Part shown: one piece after another, positions 31,506 through 40,532 of the stretch | Layout: every line of letters starts with the position of its first letter | How positions within the stretch are numbered: position 1 is the first letter of the stretch | NCBI RefSeq assembly: GCF_003236175.1 | Contig: NZ_QKTW01000026.1 | Location: forward strand, 1-64,000 | Origin: Taibaiella soli | Lineage (GTDB): Bacteria > Bacteroidota > Bacteroidia > Chitinophagales > Chitinophagaceae | Length of the DNA stretch: 64,000 nt | Reading direction: 5' to 3' | Program-made: the position numbers and the translations under genes | Notes under the pieces: model-generated | What the model saw: the letters and a program-made list of their open reading frames with translations, nothing else | What the model was told of the DNA's origin: nothing | Database searches by the model: none

Positions 31506-31980
31506 ACAATTGTTTTTTGTTTTTGGATTGATTGTGAAATAAAAGAATAGACGATATCGTTACCGCTGGCCAGCAGTTTAATTTATAAAGGGTTTGGATA
31601 TCCTGACTTTATATGTTGATTGAAAACGCTAAACGCGTACGCACGGCGGATGCACCATTTTTTTATGGTTCACCATGTTTTCCGGTAAGTAAAAAGGGAG
31701 CTTTGTTACGGCTGTAACCTTTGTGTCCTGAAGGAAAAAAGAGAAATAGAATTTCGGTGTTGTTGAAAGCGTATTGTCGCTCATATATTGCCTCTGCGAG
31801 ACATTTGATTTGTAGACGTAAAATTAACATCGCTTTTGGAATTGCAATAGCGCATCAAAAAATATGATAATTGAAAAGATGCCTGTTTTCAGCCTGCGAA
31901 ACATACTGCTGGCCTGTAATAGCCACCTTTTCCGTTAATTCTGCTCCATAGATGTTTTATATAATTCGCTTATCGACATA
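31506..31980. other. Intergenic region without recognised features
   Basis: This 475-base spacer lies upstream of the SPFH gene and must hold its promoter. No TAnnTTTG match on the minus strand at a convincing distance was found. No gene, repeat family or conserved hairpin is evident. Confidence 0.4.
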
Positions 31981-32014
31981 AAAAAGCGCCACAACACAAT
32001 GCTATGGCGCTTTT
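31981..32014 (-). terminator. Terminator of the M43 peptidase gene
   Basis: AAAAGCGCCA pairs with TGGCGCTTTT around a 13-base loop, with A/T runs on both sides. It sits 14 bases after the minus-strand stop codon. Confidence 0.8.
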
Positions 32015-32028
32015 ATGAACTTATCGAA

Positions 32029-34086
32029 CTATTGTTTTATCCATTTGGTGTGATAAAATTGCCCGGTTTCTTTATGGTAAGTTTGGAGGTAATAGACTCC
32101 TGCTGGGAGCATCGCCGGAATGGACAAATGTACTTCATCGTTATTTCCGGAGACTCTTACATCGGTAAATACGGTTTGTCCCAAAGCATTTTTAAGCAGC
32201 AACTGCCAGCTACCTGCAACAGGCAGTTTCATTTTTATTTCACTTGTGCCCGGATTTGGATAAACCTGTAATTGACCAGTAGTGCTGTGCAACATTACTG
32301 TCACTACTTTACTATAATCTTTCGTCCCATTTTTATTATCGGCTCGCAAACGATAGTAATATCGTTTACCGGGTTGCACTGCATTATCGTTGTAACCGTA
32401 TGTAGTGGGGAAACCGTGTGGTTTTACATTTTCCAGCACAATAAATTTACTTGCATCTTCACTTCTCTCCAGCACAAAATCACTCAATGTTGTTTCGCTG
32501 GCAGTTTGCCAACCCACAAGTACGGAAGCCTCATTTTGAGAAGGAGCAGCTGTAAGCGATTGTAACACCAGCGGCAGTGGCGCTATTGATTGAATAGACA
32601 CACCGAAGTCTTCCCCTTGTCCGTAATCCAGTGCAGCGCAGGAGGTGGGTACCGATGACTGGTAATAATCTGCCAGCACGCGCATCCTCAGCGGAACATC
32701 GGTTGTGGCAGTTGCGGGAACTGTGAATGTCGCATTGTGTGTTTCCGGAACTGTAGAACCTGCATGGTCCATCACCATTTCAGCAGCACTAAATTGTCCG
32801 TCATTATTGAAATCGATGTACGCAACCACATTTTGCACGTAATCATTAGTGGTGACCGTAAGCGTGTTGACACTGTTGGCATTTAATGTAGCACGGTACA
32901 TACAACTGTTATCGATATAACCCACGTTGCCGTCACGTTTGTAGCCCCGAGAAATATAACTCATGTTTGCAAGCGTTACATTAGCTGGCCCTATATCAGT
33001 GATATTAGGCGGTGGTGGCGTCGGATTACAGCTCGCTGCTGTTACCGGGACCGGTGGAGCGATAGAAGTGGGTGACCGCAGCTGTGCTACACGTAGCGTT
33101 TTCAGCTGTAACAAAGCGCGATCACGCTGCCCCGGTGTAAATTGATTCCGACAATTGCCATAACTCATAATGTTGTATTGCACACTTTGATAATTGACGC
33201 CGGTACAAGGATTCACATTATTATTAGAAGGACAAGATGAGCCAAACGAACGCATACAAGGTTCTGTGTCGCAAACAGCGTCATTATCTGTGGTACAATC
33301 ATCATTTGCCGGGCAATTGGTTCCGCCGCTCCCCTCGAAAGTGTGAAACAACCCGAGTGCATGTCCCATTTCATGCGGCAAAGTAGTGGAGCCAGGCGCT
33401 ACTACTCTGGCGAGCATAAAAGAGCCGTCTACCTCAGTCGATGCACCGGCGAAATAGGCATAGCCTGCAATATAACTGCCGCTATAACCATCGGCTCCAT
33501 CTATTTTATTAACTACGTAAATGTTATAGTACATATTAGGGTCCCATCTGCTCCATCCGAGAACTACTGATTCATCCACTCCTGTTGTGCCACTAAGATT
33601 TAATCCGTTGGCAACATAGGCCGCATTATTGCTGGCGTCAAAATGAACTATTCCATTGGTAGAGTCACAGGTTGCAGTTCGCTTCGCCAGAGTAAAACGT
33701 ATCGGAATATAAGTGCCTCCATTGCTAGGCCCAGGATAAGCGAAATAGGTTGTGGCATAAACTTCGTTGAGATAATCGATCCAGGCTGTAATCTGCGCAT
33801 CAGACGGATTGTCCTGAGATCCGGGAGCACCGCCAGTGTGAATCACGTGTACTACGATCGGGATTTCGTAGACGGTGTCACTATTTACATCTATCACATA
33901 GCGCGAATTTTGTTTCAGACGATTCAATTCCGCCCATTGGCGCTCAAAATTTTCGACATACTTCCTGTAAGCCGTGTCTGTGACCTTCATCCTGCTCTGA
34001 ACATCGTCGAAGCCACAAATCTCTTGCGCCCTCAGATTAAATGTTGAGAGGACTAAAAGAAACACAATTAATAATTTTTGGACCAT
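32029..34086 (-). CDS. Secreted M43 (pappalysin-type) metalloprotease with GEVED and T9SS domains
   Basis: A 685-residue secreted protease. The ATG at 34086 begins a good signal peptide (MVQKLLIVFLLVLSTFNLRA); the frame upstream only offers TTG. The propeptide-like region is followed by IPIVVHVIHTGG. The metzincin zinc motif is H238-E-M-G-H242-A-L-G-L-F-H248, and the Met-turn is in YNIMSYGNCRNQFTPGQ. A GEVED domain follows (YIDFNNDGQFSAAEMV to YGQGEDFGVSI). Then comes a fibronectin-like segment with VGWQTASETTLSDFVLERS, and a T9SS type A sorting domain at the end (VYPNPGTSEIKM to YHTKWIKQ). It resembles cytophagalysin/ungulysin-like enzymes. It probably degrades extracellular proteins. Confidence 0.92.
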   Translation of the reverse strand: MVQKLLIVFLLVLSTFNLRAQEICGFDDVQSRMKVTDTAYRKYVENFERQWAELNRLKQNSRYVIDVNSDTVYEIPIVVHVIHTGGAPGSQDNPSDAQITAWIDYLNEVYATTYFAYPGPSNGGTYIPIRFTLAKRTATCDSTNGIVHFDASNNAAYVANGLNLSGTTGVDESVVLGWSRWDPNMYYNIYVVNKIDGADGYSGSYIAGYAYFAGASTEVDGSFMLARVVAPGSTTLPHEMGHALGLFHTFEGSGGTNCPANDDCTTDNDAVCDTEPCMRSFGSSCPSNNNVNPCTGVNYQSVQYNIMSYGNCRNQFTPGQRDRALLQLKTLRVAQLRSPTSIAPPVPVTAASCNPTPPPPNITDIGPANVTLANMSYISRGYKRDGNVGYIDNSCMYRATLNANSVNTLTVTTNDYVQNVVAYIDFNNDGQFSAAEMVMDHAGSTVPETHNATFTVPATATTDVPLRMRVLADYYQSSVPTSCAALDYGQGEDFGVSIQSIAPLPLVLQSLTAAPSQNEASVLVGWQTASETTLSDFVLERSEDASKFIVLENVKPHGFPTTYGYNDNAVQPGKRYYYRLRADNKNGTKDYSKVVTVMLHSTTGQLQVYPNPGTSEIKMKLPVAGSWQLLLKNALGQTVFTDVRVSGNNDEVHLSIPAMLPAGVYYLQTYHKETGQFYHTKWIKQ

Positions 34087-34393
34087 ATTTTTGGTTTTAT
34101 ATGAAATCGAGAAGATCAAAAACCGTTCCAAATATTCGCAAACGATTAACAATCAACCAGTACGTATATCGTTTTTAAAATTTCAGCATTAATAAGAAAA
34201 GAACTGGCCTATAATCTAAATAGAAGCAAAAAAAACAGGTTAACACGCAAAAAAACAAATGCATCACATTTCAAACTATACATACCCCAAAAGCTCACCG
34301 ATGCTTTTTTAGCATAGTTTCCCGTTTGTATTCCCCTTTGTCAATTGTGAAAGTTATCTTTGCCCCTGATTTTTCCGCTTTATTATTACTCGA
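34087..34393. other. Divergent spacer between M43 protease and purM
   Basis: A 307-base AT-rich spacer. It contains the purM -7 element at 34355-34362. A near-match AATATTTG on the minus strand, close to 34125, could serve the protease gene. No repeats or further genes are seen. Confidence 0.4.
34355..34362 (+). promoter_or_regulatory. -7 element TATCTTTG for purM
   Basis: TATCTTTG matches TAnnTTTG and lies 31 bases before ATG 34394. A TTTG at 34337 is only 14 bases upstream, shorter than the usual 19-21, so the -33 assignment is uncertain. Confidence 0.5.
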
Positions 34394-35566
34394 ATGACTG
34401 ACAATAACCGTTACAATTTACGTGGCGTTTCTGCCCAGAAAGAAGATGTACACCGTGCTATCCAAAAATTGGACAAAGGGCTTTATCCAAATGCATTCTG
34501 CAAAATCTACCCTGACTTCTGGGGCAATGATGAAGCATATTGCAACCTGATGCATGCCGACGGCGCCGGTACTAAATCTTCACTCGCATATCTCTACTGG
34601 AAAGAAACGGGAGACCTGAGCGTGTGGAAAGGCATCGCCATCGATTCTATTGTAATGAACATCGACGACCTGTTGTGTGTTGGCGCTACCGGTCCTTTCA
34701 CTTATTCATCTACCATTGGTCGTAACAAAAATCTGATTCCGGGTGAAGTGATCTCTGAGATCATCAACGGTACGCAATCTTATTTCGACAAGTTGAAAGA
34801 ATACGGTATCGATGTAATGTTGATGGGCGGCGAAACTGCCGATGTTGGCGATCTGGTGCGTACTGTGATTGTGGATGGTACGATGGCTTGCCGCATGCGT
34901 CGCGATAAACTGGTCACTACCGAGAAAATGGTTCCGGGCGATGTAGTGGTATCTCTGGCCAGCTACGGACAAGCAACTTACGAAGAAGAATATAACAGCG
35001 GTATGGGCAGCAATGGTCTTACCAGCGCACGCCATGAACTGCTGAAAAAAGAATACAAAACAAAATATCCGGAAAGTGTAGATCCGAACCTGCCGGATGA
35101 AGTAGTTTATAATGGTACTTACGGATTGCAAGACGCAACTGAAACACCGCTGAATGTTGGTAAGATGATTCTTTCCCCTACCCGTACTTATGCGCCGGTT
35201 GTGCTGAAAGTATTGCAACAGCATTTTGATAAGATTCACGGCATTATTCACTGTAGCGGCGGCGGTCAAAGCAAAGTACTGCATTATCTGCCACAGCCAT
35301 TACGTGTCGTAAAAGACAATCTGTTGCCGGTTCCGCCATTGTTTACGATGATTCAGAAATCTGCAGGAACAGACTGGCGCGAAATGTATCAGGTATTCAA
35401 TATGGGTCAGCGCCTTGAAATTTATACTGATAAAGAAACTGCAGCCAGCATCGTGGAAATATCCAAGTCATTTGGTATTGATGCGGTTATCTCTGGTCAC
35501 GTAGAAGCAGCAGAACAAAAAGAAGTGGTGATCGAAAGCCCATATGGCCGTTTTATTTACCATTAG
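34394..35566 (+). CDS. purM: Phosphoribosylformylglycinamidine cyclo-ligase (AIR synthetase)
   Basis: A 390-residue enzyme of purine biosynthesis that closes the imidazole ring (FGAM + ATP to AIR). The N-terminal part has HADGAGTKSSLAYLYWKETG and the metal/ATP region AIDSIVMNIDDLLCVGA. LMGGETADVGDLV and GSNGLTSARHELL are PurM/PurL signatures, as is HCSGGGQSKVLHYLP in the C-terminal domain. At 390 residues it is the longer Bacteroidota form compared with the 345-residue E. coli enzyme. It is monocistronic with its own promoter. No other purine genes are in the window. Confidence 0.9.
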   Translation: MTDNNRYNLRGVSAQKEDVHRAIQKLDKGLYPNAFCKIYPDFWGNDEAYCNLMHADGAGTKSSLAYLYWKETGDLSVWKGIAIDSIVMNIDDLLCVGATGPFTYSSTIGRNKNLIPGEVISEIINGTQSYFDKLKEYGIDVMLMGGETADVGDLVRTVIVDGTMACRMRRDKLVTTEKMVPGDVVVSLASYGQATYEEEYNSGMGSNGLTSARHELLKKEYKTKYPESVDPNLPDEVVYNGTYGLQDATETPLNVGKMILSPTRTYAPVVLKVLQQHFDKIHGIIHCSGGGQSKVLHYLPQPLRVVKDNLLPVPPLFTMIQKSAGTDWREMYQVFNMGQRLEIYTDKETAASIVEISKSFGIDAVISGHVEAAEQKEVVIESPYGRFIYH

Positions 35567-35745
35567 TTGATTTGTTCTCAGTAATAGGTTGTAAGTAAAA
35601 AGTTATACGTAGTTCGTGATACGTTTTACGTGGAGCACCTTAAAACCTAAAACTTAGACTTAAAACGTCAATTATATTTTTTATTTATCGCTTTATAGGG
35701 GTAGTTGTTTTATTTTGCGTCTTCCATATATAAATTACCGATTAC

Positions 35746-36651
35746 ATGGATTTCGCAACTAAAACAACTACCCTTTTTAAGACGCCTTTTGTAAAGAAAG
35801 CCTTCTTATCTGCCCTTACCGTTCTTTCGCTTAATGCAGCTTTCGCCCAAGACACGCTCTATAAGCGTAACGGCGAAATGCAGCAGGTAAAAGTCACCGA
35901 AGTCAACAGCCGCACTATTTCTTTCAAAAAAGCGGAAAACCTCAACGGCCCGACTTATGTTGTGGACCGTGCTGACGTAGAAAAAATCAAATACGAAAGT
36001 GGTTCCATCGAATATTTCAATGAAGCCCCTGCAGCTCGCGGCCCTCATGCACGCGCGCCACGCGCTCTTCCGATGCATGATCACAATCAGAAACAATACG
36101 GCAAAAACATCCTTTCATTTGCTCCGGTTCAGATGACTAATACTAGTGTTACTGGCCTTGGCGTGCACTTCGAGCATATGTTCGATAAAAAAGGAATGTT
36201 TGCTTTGTATATCCCGCTGGTATGGTCAATCAACACGAACGACAATTCTTACTACAACGGATATGGCTACCAAAACCAAAGCTACAGCATGTTCTGGACT
36301 TATCCGGGATTAAAGATTTACCCGGCCGGCAGTAATCACAAGGTATGCTACGGAGTAGGACCTTCTATCGCCATCGGCGCCGGTACCCGTCCATATACCA
36401 CTGTCAACTACGATCCTAATACCGGTAATTCCTATTCGGTAACAACAAACAAAGATGTTTTCCAGATGGGTATTATGGTCAATAACTCGCTGAACATTCA
36501 GCCGACGCCACATTTGTATCTGGGCGTGGAAATGGGCCTTGGCATTCCGTATATCCACAATAACGACGATAATAATTACAACGGAAACAATTATAACTAT
36601 TCAGATGTTCCGTTGGTTCAGTTTAATTTCAAAATCGGCTACCGCTTTTAG
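35746..36651 (+). CDS. Outer-membrane beta-barrel-like protein, unknown function
   Basis: A 301-residue exported protein. The signal peptide runs to about residue 34 (FLSALTVLSLNAAFAQ). Residues 36-90 form a small beta domain, with DTLYKRNGEMQQVKVTEV and ISFKK, seen in many Bacteroidota outer-membrane proteins that sense or bind. A Pro/His/Arg-rich linker (RGPHARAPRALPMHDHNQ) leads to alternating hydrophobic strands (LSFAPVQM, GMFALYIPLVW, LYLGVEMGLGIP). The chain ends in GYRF, the terminal aromatic expected for BAM-inserted barrels. It is Asn/Tyr-rich near the end. No specific ligand is assigned. A near-consensus -7 element (TTATTTTG) is at 35710. Confidence 0.7.
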   Translation: MDFATKTTTLFKTPFVKKAFLSALTVLSLNAAFAQDTLYKRNGEMQQVKVTEVNSRTISFKKAENLNGPTYVVDRADVEKIKYESGSIEYFNEAPAARGPHARAPRALPMHDHNQKQYGKNILSFAPVQMTNTSVTGLGVHFEHMFDKKGMFALYIPLVWSINTNDNSYYNGYGYQNQSYSMFWTYPGLKIYPAGSNHKVCYGVGPSIAIGAGTRPYTTVNYDPNTGNSYSVTTNKDVFQMGIMVNNSLNIQPTPHLYLGVEMGLGIPYIHNNDDNNYNGNNYNYSDVPLVQFNFKIGYRF

Positions 36652-36710
36652 GTAAAGTCAAAAGTCAAAAATCAAAAGTCAAAACCAAAAACTGGTGGCG
36701 ATAATACTAA

Positions 36711-36748
36711 TAAGAAATGCCCTACAGACGTGGGGCATTTCTTATTTT
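36711..36748 (+). terminator. Terminator of the outer-membrane protein gene
   Basis: TAAGAAATGCCC pairs with GGGCATTTCTTA across a 10-base loop and is followed by TTTT. Between it and the stop codon, 36652-36684 carries the repeated word AAAGTCAAAA, the same TTTGACTTTTGAC spacer seen near 372 and 29520. Confidence 0.82.
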
Positions 36749-36855
36749 GAACATTAACCTCTGATATTTGGTGTTTCAGACAATTGAACATTCACCATTA
36801 ATTATTCGCCATCAATAACTTACCTCCAAAATAGTTCATTTTCATTTTTTAGGTG

Positions 36856-36863
36856 TAATTTTG
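36856..36863 (+). promoter_or_regulatory. -7 element TAATTTTG seven bases before the mtaB start
   Basis: TAATTTTG matches TAnnTTTG, with exactly 7 bases (CGCCCTC) to the ATG at 36871. This predicts a leaderless mRNA. Confidence 0.55.
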
Positions 36864-36870
36864 CGCCCTC

Positions 36871-38148
36871 ATGTCACAAAACAAAACGGTAGCATTTCAT
36901 ACACTGGGCTGTAAGCTGAATTATTCCGAAACATCCACACTAAGCCGCATGCTGGAAGCAGACGGTTTTCAGAAGCTGGATTTTGAGGATCAGGCAGACG
37001 TGTATGTTATCAATACTTGTTCTGTGACTGAAAATGCAGATAAAGAATGCCGTCAGCTGGTTCGTCGCATTCAGCGCCGTGCTCCGGCCTCTCTGGTAGT
37101 GATTACCGGTTGCTACGCGCAACTGAAACCACAGGAAATTGCTTCTATTGAAGGTGTGGATCTGGTTTTGGGCGCTGCCGAAAAATTCAATCTTTCCAAA
37201 CATCTGCAGGATCTGACAAAAGGCGACAGTGCTAAAGTTTGCTCTTGCGATATTGAAGAAGTAAATGGCTTTAATGCTGCTTATTCTCATGCCGACCGTA
37301 CGCGTACTTTTCTGAAAGTACAGGATGGCTGTGATTATGGCTGTACGTTCTGTACTATTCCACTGGCACGTGGTCATAGCCGCAGCGATAGTATTGAAGG
37401 TGTGCTGGAAAAAGTAAAAGAACTGCAGGATCAAAATGTAAGAGAAATTGTACTAACGGGTGTAAACCTCGGTGATTTCGGGAAAGGCAATGCAGGCGGT
37501 CGTTTGCGTGAAGAGAATTTCTATGACCTGGTGCAGGAGCTGGACAAGGTGGAAGGTATTGACCGTTACCGGATCTCTTCCATTGAGCCAAATCTGCTAA
37601 GTGAAGACATCATACGTTTTGTAGCCCAGTCTAAAAAATTCATGCCGCATTTCCATATTCCACTGCAAAGCGGCAGTAATAAAATATTAGGCGCCATGCG
37701 TCGCCGTTATCGCCGTGAACTCTATACAGAGCGCGTTGCGATGATTAAAGAAGTGATGCCGCATTGTTGTATCGGTGTAGACGTGATCGTTGGTTTCCCT
37801 TCTGAAACTGACGAGGATTTCAAAGAAACATTTGACTTCCTGCATAATCTCGATGTTTCTTATCTGCACGTGTTCACGTACTCTGAACGTCCGAATACGA
37901 TGGCTCTGGATATTAAACCAGTTGTGCCAATTGAAAAACGTCATGAACGGAATAAGGTCTTGCGTAATCTTTCTTATCAGAAAATGCAATACTTCACCGC
38001 ACAACATGCCGGTGAAACGCGGAAAGTGCTTTGGGAAAGCGCTGAAAAGAATGGCTTGATGGAAGGTTACACAGATAATTATATTCGCGTGCAAACCTCA
38101 TTCAGAGAAGAGTGGGTCAATAATATTACGGACTGGAAGATTTCTTAA
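36871..38148 (+). CDS. mtaB: tRNA t6A37 methylthiotransferase MtaB
   Basis: A 425-residue radical SAM enzyme of the MiaB family that adds a methylthio group to t6A at position 37 of tRNA. The N-terminal UPF0004 domain carries C14, C50 and C81 for the auxiliary iron-sulfur cluster. The radical SAM cluster is C154-x3-C158-x2-C161 in CDYGCTFCTIPLARG. The SAM domain contains LTGVNLGDFG and FHIPLQSGSNKILGAMRRRY. The C-terminal part is TRAM-like. The TLGCKLNYSE start and the SxxTCTIP-type core favour MtaB over MiaB or RimO. The gene stands alone and ends at a bidirectional terminator. Confidence 0.92.
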   Translation: MSQNKTVAFHTLGCKLNYSETSTLSRMLEADGFQKLDFEDQADVYVINTCSVTENADKECRQLVRRIQRRAPASLVVITGCYAQLKPQEIASIEGVDLVLGAAEKFNLSKHLQDLTKGDSAKVCSCDIEEVNGFNAAYSHADRTRTFLKVQDGCDYGCTFCTIPLARGHSRSDSIEGVLEKVKELQDQNVREIVLTGVNLGDFGKGNAGGRLREENFYDLVQELDKVEGIDRYRISSIEPNLLSEDIIRFVAQSKKFMPHFHIPLQSGSNKILGAMRRRYRRELYTERVAMIKEVMPHCCIGVDVIVGFPSETDEDFKETFDFLHNLDVSYLHVFTYSERPNTMALDIKPVVPIEKRHERNKVLRNLSYQKMQYFTAQHAGETRKVLWESAEKNGLMEGYTDNYIRVQTSFREEWVNNITDWKIS

Positions 38149-38193
38149 GCTGAAAGCCTAAAGCGCAAAGCTAAAAGCTGCTCATATAATTTG

Positions 38194-38219
38194 AAAAGGT
38201 GCGAAGTTTCGCACCTTTT
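38194..38219. terminator. Bidirectional terminator between mtaB and SRPBCC gene
   Basis: AAAAGGTGCGAA pairs perfectly with TTCGCACCTTTT around a minimal loop. It lies between convergent genes. Confidence 0.85.
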
Positions 38220-38289
38220 GTTTTAGTTTCCCGCAAAGATGCTTAAGTAGCAAAGACGCGGAAGATTATGCTCGCAGCAACGTATTAAT

Positions 38290-38727
38290 CTAAACGGTCG
38301 GCGTTCCTTTTCCTTCAGCAATCAGTTTTTTAAGACTGCTCGTGATGTACGGCCCCCAGGCGTTGGAACATGCATCATAGCATTCTACCTCCGGATTTAA
38401 GCCTTCATGTGTGAAGCGTAACTCCGTTTGATTACCTTTTGGGGTGATATCGAAATGGATTTTGGTATTGGTCCATTCCTGCTGGTCTTTAATGAAATTG
38501 AGTTTGCAGTCCGTGACAAGCCACGTTACTTTCTTGCCTGGTTGCATATCTATTAGTTTCTGATTGGAATAATGTACCTCGCCGAAGCGCACAGAAAATT
38601 CATCGTTTAGTTTATCGAAATTACCTTCCGCGTTTTCGGTCCACCAGCCACGCACGTTGTTGACTGCTTGAAATACTTCTTCGGGAGATTGATCAACGAT
38701 AATGCTCGCCGTGAAATTGTTTTTCAT
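38290..38727 (-). CDS. SRPBCC/AHSA1-family protein, copy A
   Basis: A 145-residue START/SRPBCC-fold protein of the AHSA1-like group, a cytoplasmic hydrophobic-ligand-binding fold with no fixed enzymatic role. The family start FTASIIVDQSPEEVFQAVNNVRGWW, the central WTNTKIHFDITPKGNQTELRFTHEGL and the C-terminal helix with CYDACSNAWGPYITSSLKKL are readable. It shares much of its sequence with the gene at 38871, including the unusual cysteine-containing ECYDxCSNAW motif, so the two arose by tandem duplication. The pair is divergent from a GlxA-type regulator gene, which may control it. Confidence 0.85.
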   Translation of the reverse strand: MKNNFTASIIVDQSPEEVFQAVNNVRGWWTENAEGNFDKLNDEFSVRFGEVHYSNQKLIDMQPGKKVTWLVTDCKLNFIKDQQEWTNTKIHFDITPKGNQTELRFTHEGLNPEVECYDACSNAWGPYITSSLKKLIAEGKGTPTV

Positions 38728-38870
38728 TTTAGTTTTAAGTTTTAGGTGCTAAGTTTTAAGTTCCAAGTTGTCATTATAAGTTTTAAGTTCTACGCTATAA
38801 GTTATCGATCTCAGTGCTAAACTGTAGCTACGCGCCGTGGCGTCGTTGCGAGAACCACTCCCTGGTGAAG

Positions 38871-39320
38871 CTAGTTTTCTTTCGGATTCGGTGCACCTTG
38901 TCCTTTCGTAATTAAATCACGCAAACTACCAGTGATGTATCCAGTCCAGGCGTTGCTGCAGATATCATAGCATTCCTGCCCGGGTACAAGGCCCTGGTGT
39001 GTGAGTCGCATTTCCGTTTTGCCGTCTTTTTCCGAAATATCAAAAATCACATTTGAGTTAACCCATTCCGTTTGATCATTAGTAAAATTGAAATGGTTTT
39101 CCAGCACATTCCATACTACCCTTTTGTCTGGAACTATTTCAGTAATTTTCATTGTTACGGCATGTACATCTTTATAGTGATAACGCCAGGTTTCGCCCAG
39201 CTTGTCTGTATTGCCATTTATTTCCTGCGACCACCAACCACGCACATTATTGATTGCGTTAAATACTTTTTCAGGAGCATCATCTACTGTAATTGCCACT
39301 GAGAAATCCTGTGTTTTCAT
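38871..39320 (-). CDS. SRPBCC/AHSA1-family protein, copy B
   Basis: A 149-residue paralogue of the protein at 38290. It has NVRGWWSQEINGNTDKLGE, EWVNSNVIFDISEKDGKTEM and ECYDICSNAWTGYITGSLRDL in the same order. The 143-base gap to the next gene contains AAGTTTTAAGTT-type repeats, and no strong terminator, so both may be one transcription unit. On the minus strand a TAGCTTTG -7 element at 39358-39365 is 37 bases before the ATG. Function is likely ligand binding or chaperone-like, with no substrate evident. Confidence 0.85.
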   Translation of the reverse strand: MKTQDFSVAITVDDAPEKVFNAINNVRGWWSQEINGNTDKLGETWRYHYKDVHAVTMKITEIVPDKRVVWNVLENHFNFTNDQTEWVNSNVIFDISEKDGKTEMRLTHQGLVPGQECYDICSNAWTGYITGSLRDLITKGQGAPNPKEN

Positions 39321-39357
39321 ATTTTCCGATGATTTTGCGTTAATAATATTTTCAATA

Positions 39358-39365
39358 CAAAGCTA
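39358..39365 (-). promoter_or_regulatory. -7 element TAGCTTTG for the SRPBCC pair
   Basis: TAGCTTTG on the minus strand fits the consensus. A TTTG lies only 14 bases further upstream, shorter than ideal. It is in the spacer shared with the divergent regulator, so that protein could act here. Confidence 0.4.
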
Positions 39366-39461
39366 CCAAGCCTTGCAGTCAAATGCTGGGTGCAAAATGG
39401 ACTTTCTCACGGGGCGATCTGGACATATTTTTTGTCGAACTTTGTACCAAAGCTTTTTCCT

Positions 39462-40442
39462 ATGAAGCGGGTTACAATCATTGTTCCGGAATGTCAGGTC
39501 AATCTGAACAGCGTTGGTGGTGCGTATGATATCTTGAGGATTGCCAATGATATCTGGCAGAAACAGGGACATCCCGCCAAACTGAACATTGATATTGCGG
39601 CGTTTTCGCCGGAGATAAAATCGCACAATAATTATCTGGCGATCCTGCCGAAGGATATCCGGGAAATCGAGCGTACGGATTTAATTCTGATACCTGCATT
39701 ACTGGGCGAATATGAAAATGCCATCCAGAACAATCAAAAGCTGATCGACTGGATAGCTGCGCAATACAGATTGGGTGCGGAGATAGCCAGCATGTGTTCT
39801 GGTGCTTTCCTTTTGGCAGCAACCGGATTGCTGAACGGAAGGAATTGCTCAACGCACTGGAGCCGGGTGGATGATTTCCATAAGATGTACCCTGAAGTGC
39901 ATATTACTCAGGATAAAATCATCACGGAAGACAACGGCATTTATACCAATGGTGGTGCTTATTCTTTTTTGAACCTGATCATTTATCTCGTCGAAAAACT
40001 ATTTGACCGGAACATAGCAATCTTTTGTTCGAAATACTTTCAGATAGATATCGAACGCGCTACGCAATCTCCTTTTGCGATTTTCAGGATGCAAAAAAAA
40101 CATGGCGATCAGATCGTTGATCAGGCACAAACTTACATCGAGCAGCACCTCGATGCTAAAATATCTTTTGAAAAACTCGCTGCAGATCTGGCGATCAGCC
40201 GTCGCAATTTTGATCGCAGGTTTGTAAAGGCAACCGGCAATACGCCGATGGAATATTTGCAACGGGTAAAAATCGAAGCTGCGAAGAAGGAACTGGAAAA
40301 CGGCCGCAAATCGGTATTTGAAGTAATGAACGATGTTGGCTACGCAGATGATAAGGCATTTCGTGAAGTGTTTAAAAAGATTACCGGGCTTTCCCCGTTA
40401 GATTACAGAAATAAATACAACAGCGGTCGGAGCGTTGGGTAA
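39462..40442 (+). CDS. GlxA-type AraC family transcriptional regulator (DJ-1/PfpI + HTH)
   Basis: A 326-residue regulator. The ATG at 39462 (MKRVTIIVPE) fits the DJ-1/PfpI fold start; the frame upstream adds 24 unrelated residues. The N-terminal domain (about 1-190) contains the nucleophile-elbow cysteine C112 in SMCSGAFLLAATGLL, as in GlxA-type proteins, where it is regulatory rather than catalytic. The AraC helix-turn-helix is at about 225-320, with FEKLAADLAISRRNFDRRF and the second helix pair VFEVMNDVGYADDKAFREVFKK. It is divergently placed to the two SRPBCC genes, a common arrangement for local regulation; that link is inference. The inducer is unknown. Confidence 0.9.
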   Translation: MKRVTIIVPECQVNLNSVGGAYDILRIANDIWQKQGHPAKLNIDIAAFSPEIKSHNNYLAILPKDIREIERTDLILIPALLGEYENAIQNNQKLIDWIAAQYRLGAEIASMCSGAFLLAATGLLNGRNCSTHWSRVDDFHKMYPEVHITQDKIITEDNGIYTNGGAYSFLNLIIYLVEKLFDRNIAIFCSKYFQIDIERATQSPFAIFRMQKKHGDQIVDQAQTYIEQHLDAKISFEKLAADLAISRRNFDRRFVKATGNTPMEYLQRVKIEAAKKELENGRKSVFEVMNDVGYADDKAFREVFKKITGLSPLDYRNKYNSGRSVG

Positions 40443-40532
40443 TTAGGTTATAAAATCCTTCTTTCGACGCTTATTAAAGGGGCGGCAGCATATTGATAAT
40501 TTGCCTTAACACCCCGTCAAATAAAGAGCCAA

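Noticed and set aside
34706-35284. 192-codon minus-strand frame inside purM
   Set aside because: Fully opposite a secure PurM frame, with no family resemblance and no promoter.
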